Shown: positions 1-7,516, counted from the first letter of the stretch. The stretch is DNA of 22,092 bases from Denitrobacterium sp024691475 (GCA_024691475.1 JAILNP010000092.1:1-22092), one strand, 5' to 3'. The notes: generated by a model not told the origin, from the sequence alone. Numbers and translations are program-made.

Positions 1-267
1 GCGGAGAGCGGGAGGCGAAGCCTCACGCAAATCCGCGGGCAACCCCGGGCAGCGCAAAGTGAAAGCATGAACCAGCGAGCGCACGAGCGTGGGCCGTATA
101 ACTGCTGCACGCGAACAAGGGACGGAGGTTAGTTCGCGACAATCGCCCACATTGCGAAAGACCCCGTGAACAAACCCCCGTCCCTTGTTCGCGGGGAATC
201 GCCCCCGCCACGCGAGCAGCGGAGCGGGTGCCCCGAAGGGCATATGCCGGTCGGCCCCGGGACCGAG
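1..267. other. Non-coding region rich in inverted repeats
   Basis: No open reading frame here looks like a real protein; the reading frames are short, Arg/Gly/Pro-rich and resemble nothing I recognise. The region holds several hairpin-forming sequences: GAGGC-gaa-GCCTC at 12-24, a 16-bp perfect inverted repeat (110-125 with 178-193), TGCCC-cgaa-GGGCA near 230-243, and CGGTC/GACCG at 248-265. The last lies just past the stop of the minus-strand exporter gene but lacks a T-run, so it is a weak terminator candidate at best. Confidence 0.6.
110..193. repeat. 16-bp perfect inverted repeat with inner hairpin
   Basis: The arm CGCGAACAAGGGACGG (110-125) is matched exactly by its reverse complement at 178-193, with a 52-nt centre. 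The centre has a smaller stem, TTCGC (133-137) with GCGAA (154-158). No T-run follows on either strand, so a simple terminator is unlikely. It could be a small palindromic intergenic element or a structured RNA. The symmetry is direct observation; any function is inference. Confidence 0.7.
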
Positions 268-1176
268 CTAGGCTTCAGCGCCAGAGAGCTTCCCCCGCTC
301 AGCGCCAGGCTTGGATTCGAGGCGCGAAGCCACAACGGTGGAAGCCACGATGAGGGCGGCACCGGCGACCCCTAGGCCAGTAAGCACTTCCCCCAGCGCC
401 ACGGCACTGATAGCTGCAGTAAAGACAGGCTCGGCGCACAAGATAACGGACACGGTAGCGGAAGGCACGTGGGCCAAAGCGAAGTTCTGCAGGAAGAACG
501 CCAGGCAGGTTCCGAACAAACCCAGGAAGGCGATGGACGCCCAGCTGGCAACGGGCACCGCGGAGAAGACGGGCATTGGCTCGAATGCGATTGCGGCACC
601 CAAAGCGGCAACGAACGTAACGCCTATCTGGGCAGTGGAAAGCGCAATGGGATCAACTTCGCCCAGGCCTCGTTCGCCGAACACCAAGGAGGCAGCGAAC
701 GTGGCCGAGCTGAACAGACCGAACAACTCGCCCCATCCGAACTGGAGCGCACCGCCATTGCAGCACAGCAGATACAAACCCGCTATGACCATGCCCTGTA
801 GAAACACCGTACTCTTGCCGAATTTGTTCCCCGTCACGAGAAGGGACAACACGGGCGTGAACAACATGGGCAGAGCAATGAAGAAGCCAGCATTCGTAGC
901 GCTCGTAAGGTTGACGGCCAGGCTGCACGCAAGATAGCTCACGGCCATGAAGGCACTCGAAGGCAGCCAGGCACCTAGGCGGACGCCGCGTAGCAGGGGC
1001 ACAACTTTGCGCCCGAACACGAGCATGAACACGGCAAACGCAATGCCAAAACGCAAGGCGGCACACCACAGGGGAGAGATACCCTCGTAGGCGATCTTCA
1101 TGACGACGTTACCCATCCCATAGATGGCCGTCTGCATGACAATGAGCCCGATAAATATCCACCTTTTGTTGAACAC
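268..1176 (-). CDS. EamA/DMT-family transporter, putative exporter
   Basis: This is a polytopic inner-membrane protein of 302 residues, the usual length for the drug/metabolite transporter superfamily with two EamA repeats of five helices. Hydrophobic segments are spread evenly along the chain. The first repeat begins near IFIGLIVMQTAIYG and the second near GWGELFGLFSSATFAAS. The C-terminal part has the family-typical stretch LGLFGTCLAFFLQNFAL, followed by SVILCAEPVFTAAIS and a charged tail. An ATG lies 81 bases further upstream, but I chose the GTG at 1176 because AGGAAGG sits just ahead of it and the first helix follows directly. The gene is divergent from a LysR regulator, a common arrangement in which the regulator controls the exporter. 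The substrate cannot be told from sequence; amino acids or small metabolites are typical for the family. Confidence 0.88.
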   Translation of the reverse strand: MFNKRWIFIGLIVMQTAIYGMGNVVMKIAYEGISPLWCAALRFGIAFAVFMLVFGRKVVPLLRGVRLGAWLPSSAFMAVSYLACSLAVNLTSATNAGFFIALPMLFTPVLSLLVTGNKFGKSTVFLQGMVIAGLYLLCCNGGALQFGWGELFGLFSSATFAASLVFGERGLGEVDPIALSTAQIGVTFVAALGAAIAFEPMPVFSAVPVASWASIAFLGLFGTCLAFFLQNFALAHVPSATVSVILCAEPVFTAAISAVALGEVLTGLGVAGAALIVASTVVASRLESKPGAERGKLSGAEA

Positions 1177-1222
1177 CGCTTTGCCTTCCTGCGCGCACAA
1201 ACCTAAGCAGGGGCTACCCCGC

Positions 1223-1237
1223 TTGCTGCATATGCAA
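1223..1237. promoter_or_regulatory. Palindrome in the exporter-lysR intergenic region
   Basis: The sequence TTGC-TGCATAT-GCAA contains the perfect palindrome TGCATATGCA, 47 bases upstream of the chosen exporter start. LysR-type regulators usually bind interrupted dyads between divergent genes, so this is a candidate operator. No footprint or conservation data are available. Confidence 0.35.
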
Positions 1238-1308
1238 CTGATGTTTGGCCCGTGCAACGCGCTATGCGCTGACTTACTACGCTCATACTATCGCGCTTGC
1301 ATTAAAAA

Positions 1309-1353
1309 GTATATCGAGAGTATTCTAAGCATATACAAGAGAGTCTTATATAC
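1309..1353. promoter_or_regulatory. AT-rich lysR upstream region with repeated GTATAT motifs
   Basis: In an otherwise GC-rich sequence this AT-rich stretch holds GTATAT at 1309-1314 and its reverse complement ATATAC at 1331-1336 and 1348-1353. It lies 40 to 85 bases upstream of the lysR start, where autoregulatory LysR sites are usually found. A related GTATAT-containing palindrome occurs upstream of modA. TTGACG (1357-1362) resembles a -35 box, but no -10 box is properly spaced from it. Confidence 0.35.
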
Positions 1354-1393
1354 CTCTTGACGTGCTTGTTTACTAATATGAAGTGGGCAAACA

Positions 1394-2275
1394 ATGAACC
1401 AGAAGTATGAAGCGTTTGTAAAAGCAGCCGAAACAGGCAGCTTCAAAGCGGCCGCGGAAGAACTGGGCTACACCCAGGCTGGCATTAGCTACATCATCAA
1501 TGCCCTCGAAAACGAAATGGGGACATCGCTGTTCATCCGCGACCATGCCGGCGCACGCCTTACGCCCGACGGACGCGCGCTTCTCCCCTGGGTTCAGGAC
1601 GTTTGCAATGCCGAACGCGCCCTTCAAACGCGCCTCGACGACGTACGCCACGTAGAGGGCGGCACGGTACGCATCTCAGCCTTCGCCAGCATCGCAATCC
1701 ACTGGCTTCCCCACATCATCCGCGAGTTCCAGCAAGACCACCCCAACGTGGAATTCGACATTGCGGTATACGAGGAGCAGGACGCACAGGAAGCAACCCT
1801 CTGGCACGGTGAATACGACTGCGGCTTCCTGGTTCTACCTACGTCGAAGCGCTTCTTCACCATCCCCCTCGCGCAAGATCCCATGTACTTCGTGGTAGCA
1901 AAGGACCATCCGCTGGCCAGCGCCGACTTCTTCCCCACCGAGGCCATGGAAAGCGAACCGTACATCAAGGTTCGCAATGACACGCACACGGAAATGGATG
2001 TGCTCTTCGAAAACCACAACGTGAAACCGCACGTGAAAATGGAGATCGACAACGACTATGCAGTCATGGCCATGGTGAACCAGGGGCTGGGCTATGGGCT
2101 ATTTCCCCAGCTGCTCCTGCGTGATATGCCATACGACCTAGCCATGCTCGAGCCGGAAATTCCCATGCATCGCCAGGTCGCCATCGCGGTACGCAGCTAC
2201 GAAAAGGCGTCCATCGCCGCAAAGGCATTCATTGAATGCACCCGCAACTGGATTGGCGCGCAGCAGTCCAAATAA
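1394..2275 (+). CDS. LysR-family transcriptional regulator
   Basis: At 293 residues this is the normal length for a LysR-type regulator. The N-terminal winged helix-turn-helix spans about residues 1-60, with the typical pattern FVKAAETGSFKAAAEELGYTQAGISYIINALENEMG and then LFIRD and LTPDGRALLPW. The rest is the LysR substrate-binding domain, recognisable from GTVRISAFASIAIHWLP at about residue 90 onward and the late segment MVNQGLGYGLFPQLLL. The start at 1394 places Met directly before the HTH as in family members; the ribosome site is weak. It is divergent from the EamA exporter and lies 156 bp upstream of modA on the same strand. Control of the exporter is the usual inference; control of modABC is also possible. 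The ligand is unknown. Confidence 0.93.
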   Translation: MNQKYEAFVKAAETGSFKAAAEELGYTQAGISYIINALENEMGTSLFIRDHAGARLTPDGRALLPWVQDVCNAERALQTRLDDVRHVEGGTVRISAFASIAIHWLPHIIREFQQDHPNVEFDIAVYEEQDAQEATLWHGEYDCGFLVLPTSKRFFTIPLAQDPMYFVVAKDHPLASADFFPTEAMESEPYIKVRNDTHTEMDVLFENHNVKPHVKMEIDNDYAVMAMVNQGLGYGLFPQLLLRDMPYDLAMLEPEIPMHRQVAIAVRSYEKASIAAKAFIECTRNWIGAQQSK

Positions 2276-2378
2276 GGGTCACGAGCAGGCATAATTCCTC
2301 TGCTCCAAAAAGGACTCGCATTCATCAATTTCGTACTGATTTTATCCTTATATTGAGATATATTTATCCATGTTTAAC

Positions 2379-2404
2379 CTCGTATATGAATAATCTCATA
2401 CGAG
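2379..2404. promoter_or_regulatory. 26-bp interrupted palindrome upstream of modA
   Basis: CTCGTA at 2379-2384 pairs exactly with TACGAG at 2399-2404, and TGA/TCA pair inside with a two-base offset. The site lies 28 bases before the modA start, in a short AT-rich region. Its position suits an operator acting on modABC. The half-site contains GTATAT, also repeated upstream of lysR. ModE boxes of proteobacteria are likewise AT-rich palindromes, but I do not see that consensus clearly here. Confidence 0.45.
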
Positions 2405-2431
2405 CATATTCAAACAATGGGAGAGGCACAC

Positions 2432-3283
2432 ATGGAAGAATCGTTCGTAAACCAGTACACACGTCGCGACATGATCAAATACTCGGGCGTTGCCGCCCTC
2501 ACGCTTGCCGTGGGTGGCGTATTTTCTGGCTGCGCCAAGCAGTCCGAGCAAACCGAAACCGCGAACGCCAGCACGGGTAGCACCGCAGCTTCTGCATCAC
2601 TCGCGGGAGGCGCACTGAATATCTACTGCGGCGCCGGCATGACCGACCCGTTCCAGGAAATCGCCGATGCATTCAAGGCCGAAACGGGATGCGAGATGAA
2701 CATCACCTTCGCCAATGCCGCGCAGATCCAAACGCAGATCACCACCACGCAAGAGGGAGATTACTTCATAGCTGGCTCCGCCGATGAGCTCAAACCCGTA
2801 GCGGACTACGTGGAAACCAGCACCGATCTGGTAAAGCACATCCCCGTTATCGCCGTTCCCACCGCAAACCCGAAGGACATTGCCGCACTGGGTGACCTGG
2901 TGAATTGCGACACGCTGCTCATTGGCGACCCCGAATCCACGCCCATCGGAAAGATTGCCAAGAAGGCGCTTACCGATGCCGGCATCTGGGATGCCCTTCA
3001 GGGGAAGAATGCCATCACCACCACGACCACTGCTCCCCAAATCGCCACGGCGCTGGCCTCGGGCGAAGGCGACGCGGGCATCGTATGGAAGGAAAACGTA
3101 AAGGCCGACGGCGCCTCCATCCTAGAAACGAGCGATATGGACGCTTACGTAAAGACCGTCCCTGCCGCACGCCTTACCAGCGTTGCCAATAAGGACGCAG
3201 CCGACGCATTCGACGCATTCCTGCAGACCAGCACCGCCACTGATATTTGGCAGAAATACGGCTACGAGCTGGCCAGCAAATAG
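2432..3283 (+). CDS. modA: Molybdate/tungstate ABC transporter substrate-binding lipoprotein (ModA-like)
   Basis: Of 283 residues, this is the extracytoplasmic oxyanion-binding subunit of the transporter encoded with the next two genes. The N-terminus carries a twin-arginine motif (TRRDMIKYSG), a hydrophobic stretch and a lipobox-like FSGC, so it is probably a Tat-exported lipoprotein. The mature part begins LNIYCGAGMTDPFQEIADAF, matching the start of ModA-type binding proteins, then has GDYFIAGSADELKPV and, late in the chain, GEGDAGIVWKENV, the typical position of the second-lobe binding loop. An ATG at 2417 is in frame, but GGGAGAGG lies just ahead of the ATG at 2432, which I prefer. A low-complexity Ser/Thr/Ala linker follows the lipid-attached Cys. 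Molybdate is most likely; tungstate cannot be excluded. Confidence 0.88.
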   Translation: MEESFVNQYTRRDMIKYSGVAALTLAVGGVFSGCAKQSEQTETANASTGSTAASASLAGGALNIYCGAGMTDPFQEIADAFKAETGCEMNITFANAAQIQTQITTTQEGDYFIAGSADELKPVADYVETSTDLVKHIPVIAVPTANPKDIAALGDLVNCDTLLIGDPESTPIGKIAKKALTDAGIWDALQGKNAITTTTTAPQIATALASGEGDAGIVWKENVKADGASILETSDMDAYVKTVPAARLTSVANKDAADAFDAFLQTSTATDIWQKYGYELASK

Positions 3284-3292
3284 CGCCTCCCC

Positions 3293-3326
3293 TTTGGCCG
3301 GGGCGCCCACGCGCACCCCGGCCAAA
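3293..3326 (+). repeat. Strong stem-loop between modA and modB
   Basis: TTTGGCCGGGG (3293-3303) and CCCCGGCCAAA (3316-3326) form a perfect 11-bp stem with a 12-nt loop, 10 bases after the modA stop and 8 before the modB start. No T-run follows, so it is not a classical terminator. In ABC-transporter operons such hairpins often stabilise the upstream binding-protein mRNA or cause partial read-through, giving more binding protein than permease. The stem is direct observation; the role is inferred. Confidence 0.7.
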
Positions 3327-3333
3327 TGTTGCC

Positions 3334-4191
3334 ATGAATCGACGAAACAAACCTCCCATAAAGCATGCGGGACGACTGAAGGACCGCTTTGGAGCGGTAT
3401 GCATTGCCATCGCCTGCATTCCGCTTCTCTTCATCGGGTGCGCCATCCTAACCATCATCGCAGGTGGCGTCACGCATCTTTCCGAAGCCGTCTCTTCGGC
3501 GGAAGTTCTCTTCTCGCTGCAGATGAGCGTTGCAACATCGACCATTTCCACGGCGCTCTGCCTGCTCATCGCGCTGCCAACGGCGTACGCATTCACGCGC
3601 ACCAACATGCCATGCAAACGCGCCGCCGAAACGCTCATGCAGCTCACCATGTCGCTTCCGTACATCGTGCTTGGCTTCGCGCTACTACTCATGTTTTCCT
3701 CCCCTGCGGGAAAGGCGCTAAAGGACATTGGGTTCGCCGTGGTATTCCAACCTACTGGCATTGTGTTCGCCCAGCTTATCGTGAACCTGCCCTTCTCCAT
3801 TCGCATGATGCTCACGGCATTCAAGGATGTGAACCCCCGCATGGAGTTCATCGCGAAGACGCTGGGCGCAAGCTCGTTCCAGACGTTTCGCACCGTGTTG
3901 CTGCCCCTCTGCCGCAACACCGTCATCTCCACGTTCGTGCTCACCTGGGCGCGTGGCATCGGAGAATTCGGCGCCACGCTCATGCTGGTAGGGGTTACGC
4001 GCATGCGCACCGAAACCCTGCCTGGCAGCGTGTACCTTTCCATTTCCACGGGCAACACCGACACGGCCATGGCCACCGCCATGATCATGCTCGTGGTGTC
4101 TGCGGCGACGCTCGTCATCTCGAACGTCCTCACCAAGCCCATTGGCGCCGCCCGCGTAAGCAATCGCAAACGCCCCCGAAAGGACGACTAG
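3334..4191 (+). CDS. modB: Molybdate ABC transporter permease (ModB-like)
   Basis: A 285-residue integral membrane subunit with about six hydrophobic segments, including GAVCIAIACIPLLFIGCAIL, SVATSTISTALCLLIALP and a C-terminal MIMLVVSAATLVISNVL. The cytoplasmic coupling loop (EAA-type) reads TLGASSFQTFRTVLLPL and is followed by RGIGEFGATLMLVG; GEFGAT is highly typical of ModB-type permeases. An ATG 87 bases upstream is in frame, but it overlaps the modA 3' end and the intergenic hairpin. The ATG at 3334 gives the usual short cytoplasmic N-terminus before the first helix. Its ribosome site is weak, so the hairpin may influence initiation. The stop codon is directly followed by the modC ATG, implying translational coupling. 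Confidence 0.9.
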   Translation: MNRRNKPPIKHAGRLKDRFGAVCIAIACIPLLFIGCAILTIIAGGVTHLSEAVSSAEVLFSLQMSVATSTISTALCLLIALPTAYAFTRTNMPCKRAAETLMQLTMSLPYIVLGFALLLMFSSPAGKALKDIGFAVVFQPTGIVFAQLIVNLPFSIRMMLTAFKDVNPRMEFIAKTLGASSFQTFRTVLLPLCRNTVISTFVLTWARGIGEFGATLMLVGVTRMRTETLPGSVYLSISTGNTDTAMATAMIMLVVSAATLVISNVLTKPIGAARVSNRKRPRKDD

Positions 4192-4905
4192 ATGCCCGGC
4201 TCTATCGACGTGCACAACCTGATGGTCACACGCGGCGAGTTCACATTGCGCGTGGACGAACTGCATATTGAACCAGGCGAGGTATTTGCCATCCTGGGAA
4301 CAACGGGTTCAGGGAAAACCGTGCTCATGGAATCCATCGCGGGGGCCTACCCCATCGAGCATGGCAGCATTCTGCTCGATGGGAAAGACGTAGATGACCT
4401 GCCCATCCAACAGCGTCATCTGGGCATTCTGTATCAAGACTACGCGCTCTTTCCCCACATGACCGTGCGCGACAACATCGCATACGGCCTGAAACGCCAC
4501 AAGGTGCCCCGCGAGGAAATAGCCAAACGCGTGAGCCAAATGCTCGAGCTTTTCGAAATTGAACACATTGCCGAACGGCTTCCCGGAATCATCAGCGGCG
4601 GCGAAGCGCAGCGATGCGCGCTTGCCCGCGCGCTCGTGCTAGAGCCCGACATTCTCATCCTCGACGAGCCCTTTTCCGCGCTCGACCCCACCACGAAACA
4701 GGCCATGTATCGCATGCTCCGCCGCATTCACAACCAGTTTGGGTGCACCATCGTATTCGTAACGCACGACTTTCACGAAGCGCAAACACTCGCCGATCGC
4801 GTCGGCATCATCCTGAACGGGCGGCTTCAGTGCGTCGTTCCCGCAAACGAGCTATTCGACCAAAGTCACTCCCCCGAAATCCGAAAATTCCTGGGCATGG
4901 CATAA
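4192..4905 (+). CDS. modC: Molybdate ABC transporter ATP-binding protein (ModC-like, no TOBE domain)
   Basis: The 237-residue ATPase shows all ABC motifs in order: Walker A GTTGSGKT near residue 36, Q-loop YQDYALFPHMTV, the signature ISGGEAQR (Ile replacing the usual Leu), Walker B ILILDEPFSALD, and the switch His in VFVTHDFHEA. The protein ends about 30 residues after the switch His, in IRKFLGMA, so the C-terminal TOBE/MOP regulatory domain found in E. coli ModC is missing. Metal feedback through that domain is therefore not expected. Its ATG immediately follows the modB stop. Assignment to molybdate rather than tungstate rests on the ModA and ModB neighbours. Confidence 0.9.
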   Translation: MPGSIDVHNLMVTRGEFTLRVDELHIEPGEVFAILGTTGSGKTVLMESIAGAYPIEHGSILLDGKDVDDLPIQQRHLGILYQDYALFPHMTVRDNIAYGLKRHKVPREEIAKRVSQMLELFEIEHIAERLPGIISGGEAQRCALARALVLEPDILILDEPFSALDPTTKQAMYRMLRRIHNQFGCTIVFVTHDFHEAQTLADRVGIILNGRLQCVVPANELFDQSHSPEIRKFLGMA

Positions 4906-4960
4906 GACGGCGATTGCGCGCAAACGCTGCGCTTGGCGTCGGCGGGCAAACGCAGCGGGG

Positions 4961-4972
4961 TACAATACCCAC
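4961..4972 (+). promoter_or_regulatory. Leaderless-type promoter for the GIY-YIG/AlkD gene
   Basis: TACAAT at 4961-4966 fits a -10 box and is separated by only six bases from the ATG at 4973. That spacing puts the transcription start on or next to the A of the start codon. No Shine-Dalgarno sequence is present. Leaderless mRNAs of this geometry are common in actinobacteria. A matching -35 box is not clear, which is also common for such promoters. Confidence 0.55.
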
Positions 4973-5989
4973 ATGACCAAGCAGAGCCCAACATACTTTA
5001 CCTACGTGCTTCGCTGCGCCGACGACACGCTGTACTGCGGCTATTCCACCGATGTTGACGCTCGCGTCGCAACGCACAACGCCGGACAAGGCGCAAAGTA
5101 CACCAAATGCCGTCGCCCCGTAGAGCTTGTAACATACGCGCGCTTCGCTTCGAAACATGCGGCCATGAGCGCAGAATGGCACTTCAAGCAGCTTTCGCGC
5201 GCCGAAAAGGAACGAATACTCGAAGCGGTTACCAACGAGCAACCCTTCGAAGCATTGCTCTCAGAGGCATTTGACATCGACATACGCCAGACCGACATCG
5301 CCTACGACGTCGAATCGAGCCTGCAAAGCCTGCGCGACAAGAAATACGCCCAGTTCATGGCGCCCCTCATGCCAACCATTACCCCCGAACGAATCATCGG
5401 CGTGCGAACGCCCGACCTCAAGAAGCTCGCAAAAACGCTCGCCAAGCGCGACGACGTCGAGCTGTTCCTGAACGCGCTTCCTCATCGCACCTTCGAGGAA
5501 AGCCAATTGCATGCGTTCGTGCTGAACGGCCTGAAGGACTACGATGCCCTCATCGAAGCGCTCGAAGCCTTCCTGCCCCACATCGATAACTGGGCAACCT
5601 GCGACCAAATGCGCCCAGCCACGCTGGCAAAACGCCCCGAGGAAACTGCCGCACACGCTCTCTCCTGGATAAAACGCGGGCAACGCGAAGCCATGACGTA
5701 CATGACGCGCTTCGGCATCGGCGTGCTCATGCGCTGGTTTCTCGACGAACAGTACGATCGCGCCTACACGGAAGCCGTCGTAAACGTACAGGCAGGCGAA
5801 TACTACATCGACATGATGCGTGCGTGGTTCATTGCCGAAGCGCTCGTCAAACAGCCCGCCGATGCACGTGACGTACTTGAACGAGGGGTCCTCGACACCT
5901 GGACCCACAACAAGGCCATCCAAAAGGCTCGCGAAAGCCGTCGCGTTTCCCCGGAGATGAAAAACGAACTCGCCGCGCTGCGGCGATAG
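4973..5989 (+). CDS. GIY-YIG nuclease domain fused to AlkD-like DNA alkylation repair domain
   Basis: One uninterrupted 338-residue frame carries two repair-type domains. Residues about 8-85 are a GIY-YIG domain of the short UPF0213/YhbQ type: YVLRCADDTLYCGYS, then Arg31, HNAGQGAKYT, and the presumed catalytic Glu68 in MSAEWHFKQL. After a linker, residues about 112-335 resemble the all-helical HEAT-like AlkD DNA glycosylases. NWATCD supplies Trp207 and Asp211 with the W-x3-D spacing of the AlkD active site, Arg238 or Arg246 may be the conserved Arg, and MMRAWFIAEAL supplies the late Trp. AlkD enzymes remove alkylated bases; GIY-YIG domains cut a DNA strand. The fusion suggests coupled base removal and nicking, which is inference. 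The gene is 67 bp downstream of modC but appears to have its own leaderless promoter. Confidence 0.9.
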   Translation: MTKQSPTYFTYVLRCADDTLYCGYSTDVDARVATHNAGQGAKYTKCRRPVELVTYARFASKHAAMSAEWHFKQLSRAEKERILEAVTNEQPFEALLSEAFDIDIRQTDIAYDVESSLQSLRDKKYAQFMAPLMPTITPERIIGVRTPDLKKLAKTLAKRDDVELFLNALPHRTFEESQLHAFVLNGLKDYDALIEALEAFLPHIDNWATCDQMRPATLAKRPEETAAHALSWIKRGQREAMTYMTRFGIGVLMRWFLDEQYDRAYTEAVVNVQAGEYYIDMMRAWFIAEALVKQPADARDVLERGVLDTWTHNKAIQKARESRRVSPEMKNELAALRR

Positions 5990-6082
5990 AAAGGACCAGC
6001 CGCATACCGCAGCTGGCCCTCGCCTTCATATGCATCGCCGCTCGAGCGCTACCGCTTCGCGGGCTATGCGCAGGTTATGCCG

Positions 6083-7516
6083 TTACTTCCAGTCGACGTA
6101 GGCAACGTGCGTCTCGAGGAACTCCTCGAGGCCGTGCTCGCCGTCGTCGCCACCCAGGCCCGACTGGCGCACGCCCGCATGGAAGCCCTGGAACGCTTCG
6201 AAGTGCTCGCGATTCACGTAGATCTCGCCGAAGTTGATTTCGTTCAGCGCGCGCATCACCGTATCGTGGTCGGTGGTGTGAATAGAACTGGTTAGGCCAT
6301 ACGTGCTGTCGTTTGCCATTTCGATAGCCTCGTCGAGCGTCTCGAACTTGGCAACGGGCAACACCGGCCCGAAGATCTCCTCGGTCATGACGCGCATTTC
6401 GTGCTTGCAGTCGACGATGAGCGTGGGCTCCATCCAATAGCCCTTCTTGTCGGTGGGGGCATTGCCGCCCACAACGATCTTCGCGCCCTCTTCCTTGGCA
6501 CTATTCACCAGGTCCATAACAATTTCCACCTGACGGCGGTTCACCATGGGACCCATGTCGACGCTGTCGTCGAGCGGGTCGCCGTACGTGGCGCGAGCAA
6601 TGCGCTCGGTCATCTTCGCCACGAACTCATCGTAGATGGGCGCCTGCACATACACGCGCTCGGCAGCATTGCAAACCTGGCCGCAGTTCAGGAAGCGGCT
6701 GTTGAAGATGTTTTCAATCGTGGCATCGAGGTCACAGTCGGCCATGACGATGACCGGCGCCTTGCCACCCAGCTCCAACGATACGCGCGCCACGTGGTCG
6801 GCGGCGTTCTTCATGATCTGCTTGCCCACGGGCGTGGAGCCCGTCATGGTAACCAGCGCCACCTTTTCGTTGCCGGAAAGGGCGTTGCCAACCAGGGCGC
6901 CGCCGCCCGAAACCACGTTGATGACGCCCGCCGGCAGCGAGCTCTGCTCAACGAGCTTGGCAAATTCGTAGCACCCCATGGGAGAGTCGCTAGACGGCTT
7001 CAGCACCACGGTGTCGCCCGCAACCAGCGCGGGAGCAACCTTGCGGCCAATAAGGAACAGCGGGAAGTTCCACGGCATGATGCCCGCGCATACGCCGATG
7101 GGCTTCTTGTACAGGAAGATGTTCTCGTTCGGACGGTCGGACGTAATGATCTCGCCCTTGATATGGCGCGCCTGACGTGCATAGAAGCGCAGGTATTCCG
7201 CCAGCCAGCCAGCCTCATCGCGCGATTCGCAAATGCGCTTTCCCATTTCGGCGGTATTCGTCTGGGCGAAGAGCTCCTGGTTATCCTCAACCAGCTGTGC
7301 AAGCTCGAACAGATAGTTCGCACGTTCCACGGCGGGAAGCTTGCCCCAGGATTTCTGGGCTTCGTAGGCGGCGTCTACGGCGGCGGCCACATCAGCTTCG
7401 GTAGCCTTCGGCACCTGGCCGATAACCTCTTCGGTGGCCGGATTGATGACATCGGCCATCTCGCGCGAGCCATTCGGCACAAACGCGCCATTGATGAAGA
7501 GCTGGTACTGTTTCAT
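6083..7516 (-). CDS. aldA: NAD(P)-dependent aldehyde dehydrogenase, lactaldehyde/glycolaldehyde type (AldA-like)
   Basis: This 477-residue cytoplasmic enzyme matches the length of E. coli AldA (479). It oxidises an aldehyde to the acid with NAD(P)+. Visible hallmarks are PWNFPLFLIGRKVAPAL and VLKPSS for cofactor binding, MTGSTPVGKQI, the general-base motif LELGGK, and the catalytic Cys in NCGQVCNAAERVYV. The C-terminal stretch YVNREHFEAFQGFHAGVRQS, followed by GLGGDDGEHGLEEFL, closely resembles AldA, supporting lactaldehyde or glycolaldehyde as substrate. The ATG at 7516 is preceded by AGGAGG with seven bases between; an in-frame ATG 72 bases further upstream has no such support. The gene is convergent with the fusion gene and follows the respiratory locus on the same strand after 162 bp, with a possible -10 box of its own, so it is probably a separate unit. 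Confidence 0.9.
   Translation of the reverse strand: MKQYQLFINGAFVPNGSREMADVINPATEEVIGQVPKATEADVAAAVDAAYEAQKSWGKLPAVERANYLFELAQLVEDNQELFAQTNTAEMGKRICESRDEAGWLAEYLRFYARQARHIKGEIITSDRPNENIFLYKKPIGVCAGIMPWNFPLFLIGRKVAPALVAGDTVVLKPSSDSPMGCYEFAKLVEQSSLPAGVINVVSGGGALVGNALSGNEKVALVTMTGSTPVGKQIMKNAADHVARVSLELGGKAPVIVMADCDLDATIENIFNSRFLNCGQVCNAAERVYVQAPIYDEFVAKMTERIARATYGDPLDDSVDMGPMVNRRQVEIVMDLVNSAKEEGAKIVVGGNAPTDKKGYWMEPTLIVDCKHEMRVMTEEIFGPVLPVAKFETLDEAIEMANDSTYGLTSSIHTTDHDTVMRALNEINFGEIYVNREHFEAFQGFHAGVRQSGLGGDDGEHGLEEFLETHVAYVDWK

Noticed and set aside
1..24. The first nine bases equal the 5' end of tRNA-Ser (GCGGAGAGC)
   Set aside because: The match stops after nine bases and no other tRNA parts follow; probably chance or a short repeat.
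2283..2304. GAGCA/TGCTC hairpin after lysR as a terminator
   Set aside because: Only five perfect pairs with a bulge, and A residues rather than T residues follow.
3174..4169. 331-codon minus-strand frame opposite modB
   Set aside because: Met/Arg/Ser-rich antisense product, whereas the plus strand encodes a clear permease coupled to modC.
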